Assembly: GCA_016790225.1 (NCBI GenBank)
Contig: JAEUOZ010000031.1
Coordinates: forward strand, 4,403 to 68,402
Source: Rubrivivax sp.
GTDB lineage: Bacteria > Pseudomonadota > Gammaproteobacteria > Burkholderiales > Burkholderiaceae
Length of the DNA stretch: 64,000 bases
Direction of reading: 5' to 3'
This document shows positions 1 through 11,311 of the stretch, piece after piece. The stretch's first letter is position 1, and the number at the start of each line of letters is the position of its first letter. The translations under genes were made by a program, and so were the position numbers. The notes beneath the pieces were generated by a model. That model did not search any database and was not told the origin of the DNA. It saw only the letters and a list, made by a program, of their open reading frames with translations.

Positions 1-1426
1 TCCAGGCCCAGGTCTGCGCGTGCTGCGGATCGCCCTGCAGCGCCCGTTCGAAGAGACGCCGCGCGGCATCCACGTCGGCCTTCAGGTTGAGCTGCGCCAG
101 TCCGGCGGCCGACAAGGCCATGGGGTGCTCGCCGTCGATGTCCAGCGCGCGGGCCGCGTGGTCCATGCCCAGGTTGCGATCGGCCTTGGGGTCGGCACTC
201 CAGGCCTGCACCAGATGGTTGACATGCCACTTGGCAAGCATGGCGTGCGGCGCAGCCAGGCGAGGGTGGCGTTCGGCCAGCTGCTCCAGGGCCTCGCGTC
301 CGCGCAGGAAATCCTGCAGCACCAGACTGCTCATCAGGCCCTCGGCACCCAGGTACAGCGCGTAGGACTCCAGCGAATCCATCGGCAGGCTGCGCACGCG
401 GGCCAGTTCGTAAGCCGCCACATGGCGCGCCACCTGCGCCACCACCTGCGGCACCAGATCGTCGCTGCCGTCGAACAGGGCCTGCACCTCGGCACGCAGG
501 GTGTCGGCCCACAGCACGTGGCCGTTGCCGGTGTCGGCCAGCTCCAGGTGCAGGCGCACGCGGCGGTCCAGCACCAGGTAGCGGCCACTGAGCACGAACG
601 AGGCGCCCAGCAGCGGCCGCAGCCGGGCCCAATCCTGCGCCGCATCGCGGAAGGCCGCTGTCGACAGGCGCGAGACCAGCTGCAGCCCGGGATGGCGCGA
701 GAGCGCCGCAATGATGTCGTCGGCCATCGCATGGCCCAGCGCCTCGTGCACGCTGTCCGCCACCGGCGCCTGGAAGGGCACGACGGCCAGCGAAGGGCGC
801 ATGTCCATCTGTGGCGCCACGCGGGGCACGCCTTGCGAGGAGCCATCCGGAGGCGTCACGCGGAAGGCCCGCACGGGCTCGTCGACATGCTTGACGAAGC
901 GCTGGCCCAGATCCTCGATGCGGCCATGCAGACCGTCCACCAGGCCATCGCGCGCCGCGGCCGAGACGAGCGTCTGGCCGGGCTGCGCGAGGCTGGTGAT
1001 GCGCTGCGCCAGATTGACGCCCGCGCCATAGGCTTCGTGCGCATCGAAGGTGACCTCGGCCACATGCACACCCACGCGCAGCTGGAGATCCAGGCCGCCG
1101 TGTGCCGGCCCCTCGCCGGATGCAGCTGCTTGGCCCAGCGATTCGGCGTTCTGCGCCGCCAGCCCGGCATGCAGCGCAAAGGCTGCGCCGACGGCATGGG
1201 CGGCATCGGCAAACTCCATCAGCAGGCCGTCGCCATCGGTGCGCACCACGCGCCCGCCGTGGGCCGGCAGCCAATCGAGCCGCGCACGTTCGGCAAAGCG
1301 CCGCCAGCGCTGGATGGCGGCCGCCTCATCGGCGGCGTAGATGCGCACCGATTCGACCAGATCCGCAAACGCCACCGCGCAGCGGGCCCTGCGCAGATCA
1401 TGCTGTGCCAAGACCTCATCCCCCAT
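1..1426 (-). CDS. Class III adenylate/guanylate cyclase with TolB-like and TPR regions (3' end outside window)
   Basis: I read this directly from the minus strand; its stop lies beyond base 1. The start is ATG at 1426. Residues about 10-180 form a class III cyclase domain. The metal Asp is in FADLVES, the second Asp in RTDGDGLLMEF, then come a GVHVAEV segment and the VNLAQRI motif with the Asn and Arg that stabilise the transition state. A TolB-like region follows at about 195-330, then helical repeats of TPR type. No signal peptide or membrane segment is visible, so it should be cytosolic and make cAMP or cGMP from the NTP. The substrate cannot be told from sequence. It diverges from the FAD protein at 1580. 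Confidence 0.85.
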   Translation of the reverse strand, partial: MGDEVLAQHDLRRARCAVAFADLVESVRIYAADEAAAIQRWRRFAERARLDWLPAHGGRVVRTDGDGLLMEFADAAHAVGAAFALHAGLAAQNAESLGQAAASGEGPAHGGLDLQLRVGVHVAEVTFDAHEAYGAGVNLAQRITSLAQPGQTLVSAAARDGLVDGLHGRIEDLGQRFVKHVDEPVRAFRVTPPDGSSQGVPRVAPQMDMRPSLAVVPFQAPVADSVHEALGHAMADDIIAALSRHPGLQLVSRLSTAAFRDAAQDWARLRPLLGASFVLSGRYLVLDRRVRLHLELADTGNGHVLWADTLRAEVQALFDGSDDLVPQVVAQVARHVAAYELARVRSLPMDSLESYALYLGAEGLMSSLVLQDFLRGREALEQLAERHPRLAAPHAMLAKWHVNHLVQAWSADPKADRNLGMDHAARALDIDGEHPMALSAAGLAQLNLKADVDAARRLFERALQGDPQHAQTWAW

Positions 1427-1579
1427 CGTGGGGCCGGATGGTATGCGCTGTCATCCTCTGTTGTGCGGACGAAGTGCTGGCGCCTGGCGCCCACGCTCCC
1501 GGGCCCGACGCCACGCCGGGCTTCGCCGATACTGCGGGCGCGGCCGTTTCCTGGCCGACGCCACAAGAGGAGCACGGCT

Positions 1580-2875
1580 GTGCGGCAGCCCCGCGACATC
1601 GCGGTGATCGGCGGTGGCCTGGCCGGGCTCACGGCGGCCTGGCTGCTGGGCCGCGATCACCGCGTCACGCTGTACGAGCGCCACGCGCGCCCGGGCTTCA
1701 CGGCGCACTCGGCCAGCGTGCTGCACGCCGGGCAGACGGTGCGGGTGGATGTGCCGCTGCGGGTGTTCTACCCCGGCTACTACCCCTCGCTGCTGGCGCT
1801 CTACCGGGACCTGGGCGTGGCGACCGAACCCGTCAGCTATGCCACCACCTTCGCCGACCGTGACGGCGAGACCTTCTTCCGCTACCGCAATCTGCGCTGG
1901 GGCGCGCAGTCCCTGGCCTATGTGATGCCGCAGGATCTGCGCGGCCCGCGCGCACGCGCCATGCTGGCCGGCGCGTGGCGCTTTCGCCGCGCGGTGCAGG
2001 CGGCGCAGGCGCACGGCGGCCTGCAGGGGCTGAGCCTGGCGCAGTTCGTGGAGCAGGGCCGCCATGAACGCGCGTTTGTCGAGGGCCTGCTGCTGCCGGT
2101 GGTGGCCACGATCTGCACCTGTCCGCATGAGGCGGCGCTGCGCTTTCCGATGACGGTGGTGGCCGATTACCTGCTGCGCGGGGTCACGCGGCAGGCCGTG
2201 CAGCGCGCCGTGAACGGCGCCGACGAAGCCTGCCAGCGGCTGCTGCAGCGTGTGGCCGTGCTGCGCTGCGGTGCCGATGTGCGCGCGCTGCAGCGCGATG
2301 CCCAGGGCGTGACGCTGCTGCATGGCGATGGCCCGCCCACGCGCCACGATCATGTGCTGCTGGCCGCGCCGGCTCACCGCGCCTTGCAGCTGATCGGCCA
2401 GCCCGAAGCGGCCGAACGCGAGGCGCTGGGCGCGGTCAGCCACCATGCCGTCACCGTGGTGCTGCACCGCGATGAAGGGCTGATGCCAAGGCGGCGGCGC
2501 GACTGGTCACCGGTCAATGCCGGGGTGTGGCCCGGCCAGGCGCAGGCGACGATCTGGGTGAATGCGGTGCAGCCCGCCTTGCGCGACGCGCCCCCCCTGT
2601 TCCAGACCGTGGCACCGGCGGCCATGCCGCGGGACGAGCGCGTGATCGCCCTGGCGCACTTCGAGCGGCCGGTCGTGGATGAGCGCAGCCTGGACACCCC
2701 CGCGCGTCTGGCGCAGCTGCACACGCAGCCCGGGCGGCGACTGTGGTTCTGCGGCTCCTACGCGCAGGCCGGCATTCCGCTGCTGGAAGCAGCCGTGGGC
2801 TCGGCGATGGCGGCCGTGGCGGCGTTGCAGCGCGCCGAGTCTCTGGCCCCGTGGCGGGCTGCCGAGGCGGCCTGA
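1580..2875 (+). CDS. FAD/NAD(P)-binding amine-oxidase-like oxidoreductase (COG2907 type)
   Basis: The 431-residue protein opens with the dinucleotide-binding motif VIGGGLAGLTAAWLL followed by an acidic end of strand two (LYER). The C-terminus has the second flavin contact typical of the amine-oxidase fold (FCGSYAQAGIPLLEAAVGS). I chose the GTG at 1580 because AGAGGAG lies about eight bases upstream and the glycine-rich motif begins nine residues in. The same frame is open much further upstream, but that part is opposite the cyclase gene and is not coding. COG2907 relatives often sit beside cyclopropane-fatty-acid synthase genes; none is seen here. The substrate is unknown. Confidence 0.85.
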   Translation: MRQPRDIAVIGGGLAGLTAAWLLGRDHRVTLYERHARPGFTAHSASVLHAGQTVRVDVPLRVFYPGYYPSLLALYRDLGVATEPVSYATTFADRDGETFFRYRNLRWGAQSLAYVMPQDLRGPRARAMLAGAWRFRRAVQAAQAHGGLQGLSLAQFVEQGRHERAFVEGLLLPVVATICTCPHEAALRFPMTVVADYLLRGVTRQAVQRAVNGADEACQRLLQRVAVLRCGADVRALQRDAQGVTLLHGDGPPTRHDHVLLAAPAHRALQLIGQPEAAEREALGAVSHHAVTVVLHRDEGLMPRRRRDWSPVNAGVWPGQAQATIWVNAVQPALRDAPPLFQTVAPAAMPRDERVIALAHFERPVVDERSLDTPARLAQLHTQPGRRLWFCGSYAQAGIPLLEAAVGSAMAAVAALQRAESLAPWRAAEAA

Positions 2876-2891
2876 GGCCGGACCCGGCCGC

Positions 2892-3889
2892 TCAGGGCAG
2901 CAGCACGACTTTCGCCGCGGCCGTGCGCCCGGCATGCAGATCCTGGAAGGCCTGCGGGCCGTCGTCGAGTGGCCGCTGCTCCACCCAGGACAGATCGCCG
3001 AAGACGCCGCGGTCCAGCGCCGCCACCGTGGCGCGCAGGTCCATCATGCTGTAGGTGTAGGTGCCCAGCAGCGTGATTTCCGCCAGCGTGAGCTTGCGCA
3101 TGTCGATCTCGCTGGCCCAATCCTGCAGGCCGATGTGCATCACCACGCCGCCCGGGCTCACGGCGGCCAGCGCGGCCTGGCGCGTGGCTGCGCTGCCCAC
3201 CGCATCGATGACGAAATCGGCGCTGTTGTCCGGCGCCGGGTCCCGGCGGGGATCGAAGCCGTCGCAGCGCGCGTGTTGCTGCACACGTGAGCGCCGGCCT
3301 TCGTGGACCTCGGCCACGCGCAAGGCATCCACGCCGTAGTGGCGCAACTGCAGGGCTGCCAGCATGCCGATGGCGCCGCCCCCGATCACCAGTACGCGGC
3401 ACTCGGGCAAGGGGCGCGCCAGGCACTTCATCGAGAGGTTGATCGCATGCAACGCGGTGGCCGCGGGTTCAGTGAGTGCCGCGCGCACCGGATCCAGCGT
3501 GGCGGGCAGCTCGATCAGGCAGCTCGCAGGGATGCTCATGCGCTCGGCGAAGGCGCCCGGCCGTGTCATGCCCACCATGCTGCGGTTCGGGCACAGGTTG
3601 TCGCGTCCCTGCAGGCACAGATCGCAGCGGCCGCAAGTGATCAGCGGATTGCCGGTGACGCGCTGCCCACTGCGCCACATAGGGCTGGCTGAGGCCAGCA
3701 CGGTGGCGGCAAATTCGTGTCCCAGCACCAGCCCCGGCTTGCGACGCGGATCGTGGCCATGGAAGGCGTGCATGTCGCTGCCGCAGATGCCGGCGGCATC
3801 GATCTGCAGCACGACCTCGCCTTCGGCCAGCTCGGGCTGCGGGCGGTCCAGGACCTGGATCTCCAGGGGCTGCGTGTAGACAAGGGATT

Positions 3890-3893
<4 letters not shown>
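2892..3893 (-). CDS. Zinc-dependent alcohol dehydrogenase (MDR family, sorbitol/threonine dehydrogenase-like)
   Basis: This 333-residue medium-chain dehydrogenase has the catalytic zinc ligands in GICGSD and GHEFAA. The structural zinc cysteines lie in CGRCDLCLQGRDNLC, and the nucleotide fold starts at VLVIGGGAIGMLAALQL. It should oxidise a polyol or hydroxy acid with NAD(P)+. Its ATG overlaps the stop of the aminotransferase upstream (ATGA), so it is the last gene of the LacI-linked operon and probably acts on the same substrate as its neighbours. The particular substrate cannot be read from the sequence. Galactitol-phosphate, sorbitol and threonine dehydrogenases are the nearest named relatives I recognise. 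Confidence 0.88.
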
Positions 3894-5272
<1,379 letters not shown>

Positions 5273-5282
5273 GATCGACACC

Positions 5283-6050
5283 TCAGGTGGCGGTGTAGCC
5301 CCCGTCCACCATCAGGGTCTGGCCCGTGATGTAGGCGGAAGCCTCGCTGGCCAGGAAGACCGTCACGCCGTGCAGATCCTCCAGCCTGCCGTTGCGGCCG
5401 ATGCAGGTGGCTTCGGCGTGGCGGCAGGCCAGGGCGGCATCGGCGAATACCGGTGCCGTCAGGGCGGTGGGAAAGAAGCCGGGCCCGATGGCGTTGCAGG
5501 TGATGCCGTGGCGGGACCAGGCCTGCGCGATGGCCCGCGTGAGCTGCACGATGCCGCCCTTGCCGGCACCATAGGGTGCACTGTTGGCGAAGGCGCGGCT
5601 GCTCTGCAGCGAGGCGATGTTCAGGATGCGGCCCCAGCCGCGCTGCCGCATGCCCGGCGCGAACGCCTGGGTCAGGAAGAAAGGCGCGCCCAGGTGCAGC
5701 GCCAGCTGCTGCTGCCAGGCTTCGGGCGTGACCTCCTCAAAGGGCTGGCGCAGGTTGATGCCGGCTGCGTTGACCAGGATGTCCACACCGCCCAGCCGCG
5801 CCTCCGCGGCCGTAGCCGCTGCGCGCAGCGCCGGCACCTCGGCCAGATCCGCGGCCACCGCATCGGCCCCGATGCCATCGGCCTGCAGGCGCTGCACCGC
5901 CGCCGCCAGCTCTGCTTCGCGCCGTGCGATCAGCAGCACCTGTGCGCCGGCCAGGCCCAGCGCGCGGGCCATGGCTTCCCCGATGCCGGCATTGCCCCCG
6001 GTGACCACGGCGCGGCGGCCGTGGAGCTGGAACATCGCGGACGGCGTCAT
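5283..6050 (-). CDS. Short-chain dehydrogenase/reductase (SDR)
   Basis: A 255-residue classical SDR with the cofactor motif TGGNAGIG, the NAAG motif, the catalytic Ser region NIASLQSS, YxxxK as YGAGK, and the C-terminal [15 protein letters not shown]. The longer open frame upstream lacks SDR features. The ATG at 6050 has GGAG nine bases before it and begins just ahead of the Rossmann motif. The stop is 10 bp from the aminotransferase start, so translation is probably coupled. The gene belongs to the LacI-linked catabolic operon. Members oxidise or reduce sugar alcohols and hydroxy acids; the substrate is not determinable. Confidence 0.9.
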   Translation of the reverse strand: MTPSAMFQLHGRRAVVTGGNAGIGEAMARALGLAGAQVLLIARREAELAAAVQRLQADGIGADAVAADLAEVPALRAAATAAEARLGGVDILVNAAGINLRQPFEEVTPEAWQQQLALHLGAPFFLTQAFAPGMRQRGWGRILNIASLQSSRAFANSAPYGAGKGGIVQLTRAIAQAWSRHGITCNAIGPGFFPTALTAPVFADAALACRHAEATCIGRNGRLEDLHGVTVFLASEASAYITGQTLMVDGGYTAT

Positions 6051-6130
6051 CGCGCGGCACTCCGGCCGGCGAGCCGCGGCGCGCCCAGCGGCGCTGGGGC
6101 AGGCACGTCCAGGCCCTGTGGGCGCCTGCA

Positions 6131-6148
6131 CGCGGTGCATGCGGTGCA
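6131..6148. repeat. 9-bp tandem duplication in an operon spacer
   Basis: GCGGTGCAT occurs twice in a row in the 124-bp gap between the SDR start and the stop of the histidinol-dehydrogenase-like gene. This is the longest gap in the operon. I see no promoter or terminator in it. Confidence 0.6.
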
Positions 6149-6174
6149 TGCGGGCAGGGCCCGATGCCGCGCGC

Positions 6175-7524
<1,350 letters not shown>

Positions 7525-8580
7525 TCACTTGCTGCGGTTGGCGAATTCGCGCAGCTTCGGGTCGGCCTGCACACGCTTCATGAAGGCGTCGGTGATGAAG
7601 TCCTGCGGCTGGGGCACGCTCTGCAGCGCGCCGGTGCCGCGCATGAAGATGGCGATCTGGCCGAACCAGGCGTCCATGTCGCTGTTGCCGCGGCTGCGGT
7701 CCATGCGCGCCAGCTGTTGGCTGAGATCAAACGTCGGGCGTGTATCAAATTCCTTGCGCATCGAGGCTTCGCTGATGCTGGTGCCGCCTTGTTCGTAGAA
7801 GCGCTTCATCATCGCCACGGCCTCGGGCTTGTTGGCGCTCATCCACTTCCAGGCGCGCAGGTAGACGGCGAGGAACCTGGCCACGTTCTCCGGGTTCTGC
7901 TCGGCATACTCACCGCGGGCGATCAGGGCGCCGGGCACGACCACACCGCCGTCTTTGCCGCTGCACAGCAGGCGCGCGCCGGCCTTCTCTTCCAGGGTGT
8001 AGATGTTGGGCGCCCACACACCCGCCAGATCGGCGTTGCTGGACGAGATCGCCGAGATGATCTCCGCCTGGCCCATGTTCTTCAGCGTCACGTCACCCTT
8101 GCTGAGGCCCCACTTCTTCAAGCAGCTCTGCACCGCGTAGTCGCCCGTGGAGTTGGCCGTGAGCACGATGGTCTGGCCCTTGATGGAGGCCGGATTGCGG
8201 GCGAACTTGTCGGCCAGGTCCTTGCGGGCCAGCAGCGCGTTGCCGGCGGATTCGTCGTTCGTCACGCCGATGGTCTTAATGCCGAAGCGAACATGCCCGA
8301 GCACGGCCGGCACCGAGCCCGTGCCGCCAACATCCCAGCTGCGGGCGGCCGCAGCCGCGATCTGGGGCACACCGGCCGGGAAGGTGCTGAAGACGGGCTT
8401 CAGGCCGACCTCGGCCCACCAGCCTTTTTCGGTCGCCACGAAGAAGGGCAGCGCCCAGTACAGCGCGGGCTGGTAGCTGATCTTGATCTCCTGCAGCGCC
8501 TGGGCGCGCGCCGCAGGCGGCAGTGCGACGAGCGTGGCGGCGGCCAGCGTGGCCAGCGTGGTGCGAATGAGGGATGCCAT
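7525..8580 (-). CDS. ABC transporter periplasmic binding protein, NitT/TauT (SsuA/TauA-like)
   Basis: A 351-residue secreted binding protein. Residues 1-27 form a Sec signal peptide with a hydrophobic stretch ending in PPAARAQA. The mature part opens with an EIKISYQPALYWALPFF segment and has the two-lobed SsuA/TauA/NMT1 pattern. The start ATG at 8580 has AGGAG nine bases upstream; the open frame continues further but without any feature. It captures the substrate for the permease and ATPase encoded just upstream in the same operon. Relatives bind taurine, alkanesulfonates, nitrate or thiamine precursors. Confidence 0.9.
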   Translation of the reverse strand: MASLIRTTLATLAAATLVALPPAARAQALQEIKISYQPALYWALPFFVATEKGWWAEVGLKPVFSTFPAGVPQIAAAAARSWDVGGTGSVPAVLGHVRFGIKTIGVTNDESAGNALLARKDLADKFARNPASIKGQTIVLTANSTGDYAVQSCLKKWGLSKGDVTLKNMGQAEIISAISSSNADLAGVWAPNIYTLEEKAGARLLCSGKDGGVVVPGALIARGEYAEQNPENVARFLAVYLRAWKWMSANKPEAVAMMKRFYEQGGTSISEASMRKEFDTRPTFDLSQQLARMDRSRGNSDMDAWFGQIAIFMRGTGALQSVPQPQDFITDAFMKRVQADPKLREFANRSK

Positions 8581-8666
8581 GGTCGGGTCTCCTGATGGGG
8601 TTGTTGTGTGAGGGCGCGGGATGGCGCGAGGGGGATTGGCGATGGGGTGGTGCGGGCAGGCGCCGT

Positions 8667-9464
8667 TCAATGCGCGTCTTCGCCCTGCTGATCGCGCAGC
8701 AGCTTCCACACGTGGGTACGCAGGTGCACGAAGGAGGGCAGGTCCATCACGTCTTCGATGCGCGGGTGGCTGTCCCAGGCGTCGGCCTCGCGCACGGTCT
8801 TCACGTCGATGATTTCGCGGATGGTTCCGGGCCGGCGCGACATCACCACGATGCGGTCGGCCAGGTAGACCGCCTCTTCGACGGCGTGGGTGATGAACAG
8901 CACCGTGCGCGGGTGCTGCCGCGCCAGGCGCACCAGCTCTTCCTGCATCACCACGCGGGTCTGCGCGTCCAGGGCGCCGAAGGGCTCGTCCATCAGCAAC
9001 ACCTTGGGATCCAGCACGTAGGCACGCGCGATGGCCACGCGCTGCTGCATGCCGCCCGATAGCTGGTGCGGGTAGGCCTGTTCATAGCCGCCCAGGCCCA
9101 TCAGCCCGATGTAGTGCTCGATGCGGCGCCGGCGCTCGGCAGGGTCGACGTTGAGCGAGTGCAGGCCGAACTCGATGTTGTCCCAGACGGTCTTCCAGGG
9201 AAACAGCGCAAACTGCTGGAAAACCACCGCGCGGTCAGGGCCGGGCCGCGTGACCTCGATGCCGTCCACCTTCACCTGGCCGCCCGTGGGGTGCTCCAGG
9301 CCGGCGGCCATGCGCATGCAGGTGGTCTTGCCGCAGCCGGAGGGCCCGACGATGGCCACGAACTCGCGGTCCTGCACCTCGAGTTCGATGTCCTGCAGCG
9401 CGACGAAGTCCTTGCCGCCCTGCCGGAAGATCCGCTGCACGCCCTGGAACTGGATGTTGGCCAC
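8667..9464 (-). CDS. ABC transporter ATP-binding protein, NitT/TauT (SsuB/TauB-like)
   Basis: The 265-residue ATPase carries Walker A GPSGCGKTT, the signature LSGGMQQR, Walker B KVLLMDEPFGALD and the switch histidine in FITHAVEEA. Start is GTG at 9464 with AGGAG seven bases upstream. It powers the importer made of the two permeases encoded immediately upstream and the binding protein downstream. The strong match to SsuB/TauB/NrtD types fits uptake of a small anionic compound. Confidence 0.93.
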   Translation of the reverse strand: MANIQFQGVQRIFRQGGKDFVALQDIELEVQDREFVAIVGPSGCGKTTCMRMAAGLEHPTGGQVKVDGIEVTRPGPDRAVVFQQFALFPWKTVWDNIEFGLHSLNVDPAERRRRIEHYIGLMGLGGYEQAYPHQLSGGMQQRVAIARAYVLDPKVLLMDEPFGALDAQTRVVMQEELVRLARQHPRTVLFITHAVEEAVYLADRIVVMSRRPGTIREIIDVKTVREADAWDSHPRIEDVMDLPSFVHLRTHVWKLLRDQQGEDAH

Positions 9465-9487
9465 GCTGTGTCTCCTGATCTGTACCG

Positions 9488-10270
9488 TCAGAGCCCGCGG
9501 CGGGTCTCGATGTGCTGCTGGAGGCGTCGCAGCGCCACGTCGATGAGCAGGCCCACGACGCCGATGGCCACCATGCCGCTCATCACGGTGGCGGTGGAGA
9601 TCGCGGCCTGGCCCTTGACCATCAGGTAGCCCACGCCGCTGGAGGCGACGATGAGTTCCGCGCCCACCAGCGATTGCCAGCCCAGGCCGGCGGAGATGCG
9701 CAGTCCGGCCACGATGGACGGCACGGCCGCGGGCAGCAGCACCTGGGTCATCGTGCGCCAGTGGCCCGCGCCCAGCGTCTGCGCGGCTTCGAGGTACTTG
9801 CGATCAACCTGCTGCGCGCCGCGGTAGGTGTTGATGAGCACCGGCGGAAAGGCGCCCATGAAGATGATCAGCACCGGGCCGCCGATGCCGGTGCCGAACC
9901 ACAGCGCGGCAAAGGGCACCCAGGCGATGGGTGCGACAAAGCGCACCGCCTCGAACAGCGGCGAGACGATGCGGTCGACCGTGCGGAACCAGGCCATTGC
10001 CAGGCCCAGGGGGATGCCGATGGCCACGGCCAGCAGGAAGCCCATGGCGAAGCGCCGGAAGCTGGACGCCAGATGCTCGAACAAGGTGTGGCCGACAAAG
10101 GGCTTGACCGTCAGCTCGACAAAGCGCGCCAGCACATCCCAGGGCGTGGGCAGAAAATCGCGCGAGGTGATGCCCGACAGGGCCGCCAGGGTCCAGACGG
10201 CGAAGAAGCTCAGCGCGCCTGCGGCGGTGAGCATCCAGACCTGTTGTGAGGGCAGTCGTGCGCTCAGCAT
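9488..10270 (-). CDS. ABC transporter permease, NitT/TauT (SsuC/TauC-like), second copy
   Basis: A 260-residue inner-membrane permease with about six hydrophobic segments. The cytoplasmic EAA loop that docks the ATPase is recognisable as EAAQTLGAGHWRTM. Its ATG at 10270 is one base from the stop of the preceding permease, so the two are translationally coupled and probably form a heterodimer. The substrate is expected to be the one handled by the downstream operon enzymes. Confidence 0.92.
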   Translation of the reverse strand: MLSARLPSQQVWMLTAAGALSFFAVWTLAALSGITSRDFLPTPWDVLARFVELTVKPFVGHTLFEHLASSFRRFAMGFLLAVAIGIPLGLAMAWFRTVDRIVSPLFEAVRFVAPIAWVPFAALWFGTGIGGPVLIIFMGAFPPVLINTYRGAQQVDRKYLEAAQTLGAGHWRTMTQVLLPAAVPSIVAGLRISAGLGWQSLVGAELIVASSGVGYLMVKGQAAISTATVMSGMVAIGVVGLLIDVALRRLQQHIETRRGL

Positions 10271-10271
10271 C

Positions 10272-11066
10272 TCAACGCGCCTTCCAGGGCATCACACGCG
10301 CTTCCAGCCAGCCCAGGCCCTGCGTCATCAGCCAGCCGCACAGCGCCACGCTGACCATGCCCACCAGGATCATCGCCGGATAGATGTCCTGGGCAGCCTG
10401 GTTGAGGATCTGGCCCAGGCCGGCGATGGCGCCCACCAGTTCGGCCGCCACCAGGGTGGTCCACGAGGCCTGCAGCGACAGGCGCAGACCGGTGAAGATG
10501 CTGGGCAGCGCGCCGGGCACCAGTACTTCGCGCCAGTAGCGCCAGCCGCGGACATCCAGCATCGCCGCGGCCTCGAAGATCGGGCGATCGATCTGGCGCA
10601 CGCCGGTGTAGCTGTTGATGACCGAAGGCACGAAGGCGGAGACGAAGATCACCATGATCTTGGCTGCATCGCCCAGGCCGAGCCAGACGATGGCCAGCGG
10701 AATCCAGGCCAGCGGCGGGATCGGCCGCAGCAGCAGGAAGATCGGGTTGACGAAGGCCTCGGTGCGGCGGCTGGCGCCCATCGCGAGCCCCAGCAGCACG
10801 CCGGCGCTGGACGCAACCAGGAAGCCCAGGCTGACCAGCATCACGCTGCGCATCACGTGCTCGTGCCAGCGCCCGTTGCTGTAGCCCTCCCAGACGATCT
10901 GGCGGCTGGCGCCCCACACCTCCAGCGGTGTGGGAAAGCGTGCCGGCGAGATCACGCCGAAGGTGGCCGTCAGCAACTGCCACAGCACCAGCACCACGGC
11001 CAGCGTGGTGAGGACGGCACCCACGGCGGCCAGGGGGCGGCGCGGAGCGAGCGTGACGGCGGGCAT
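10272..11066 (-). CDS. ABC transporter permease, NitT/TauT, first gene of operon
   Basis: A 264-residue permease, paralogous to the next gene, with an N-terminal membrane segment (LTTLAVVLVLWQLL) and the EAA loop EAAAMLDVRGWRYW. It is the promoter-proximal gene of the eight-gene operon that ends at 2892. The 5' untranslated leader deduced from the promoter at 11189-11217 is about 115 bases. No strong Shine-Dalgarno site precedes the ATG at 11066. Confidence 0.92.
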   Translation of the reverse strand: MPAVTLAPRRPLAAVGAVLTTLAVVLVLWQLLTATFGVISPARFPTPLEVWGASRQIVWEGYSNGRWHEHVMRSVMLVSLGFLVASSAGVLLGLAMGASRRTEAFVNPIFLLLRPIPPLAWIPLAIVWLGLGDAAKIMVIFVSAFVPSVINSYTGVRQIDRPIFEAAAMLDVRGWRYWREVLVPGALPSIFTGLRLSLQASWTTLVAAELVGAIAGLGQILNQAAQDIYPAMILVGMVSVALCGWLMTQGLGWLEARVMPWKAR

Positions 11067-11083
11067 GGTGATCAGGGCTGGCG

Positions 11084-11104
11084 GTGGAGCGTGGAGCGTG
11101 GAGC
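11084..11104. repeat. 7-bp tandem repeat, three copies
   Basis: GTGGAGC is repeated three times without interruption in the leader of the minus-strand ABC operon. It lies between the start codon and the deduced transcription start, so it would be in the mRNA leader. No known role. Confidence 0.75.
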
Positions 11105-11174
11105 GGGACGGGCGGGGGCGTTGCGACGTGGCGAAGGGTCCGGGACGCCGGGAGCACAGGTCAGCAGCGAATCG

Positions 11175-11190
11175 CTGTAAGCGCTTACAG
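11175..11190. promoter_or_regulatory. LacI-family operator, perfect 16-bp palindrome
   Basis: CTGTAAGCGCTTACAG is a perfect palindrome with the central CG pair and TGTAA/TTACA arms typical of LacI/GalR-family operators. It lies in the divergent region between the ABC operon and the LacI-type gene. It covers the deduced +1 of the ABC operon promoter, a position where a bound repressor would block transcription. The adjacent LacI-type protein is the obvious ligand. It may also control its own gene. Confidence 0.88.
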
Positions 11191-11217
11191 TGTTGAGCCC
11201 ATCCGGGTGCTTGTCAA
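11189..11217 (-). promoter_or_regulatory. Sigma-70 promoter of the ABC/dehydrogenase operon
   Basis: Reading the minus strand, a perfect -35 TTGACA (11217-11212) is followed by a 17-base spacer and a weak -10 AACACT (11194-11189). The expected transcription start is near 11182, inside the 16-bp operator. A strong -35, a poor -10 and an operator at +1 form a typical arrangement for a repressible catabolic operon. Confidence 0.65.
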
Positions 11218-11311
11218 GCGCACAGTGTTGGCGCAGGATCGGTGTTTTCACCAAGCAGAGACTGCCGCTCTTCGAATGGCGGGTGATCTGCAAGCGCGTA
11301 CATTCCTGCTC

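Noticed and set aside
20..1579. Long plus-strand open frame leading into the FAD oxidoreductase
   Set aside because: It lies opposite the cyclase gene, whose catalytic motifs read clearly on the minus strand. The plus translation is low-complexity His/Arg/Gln-rich sequence. Only the part from 1580 is coding.
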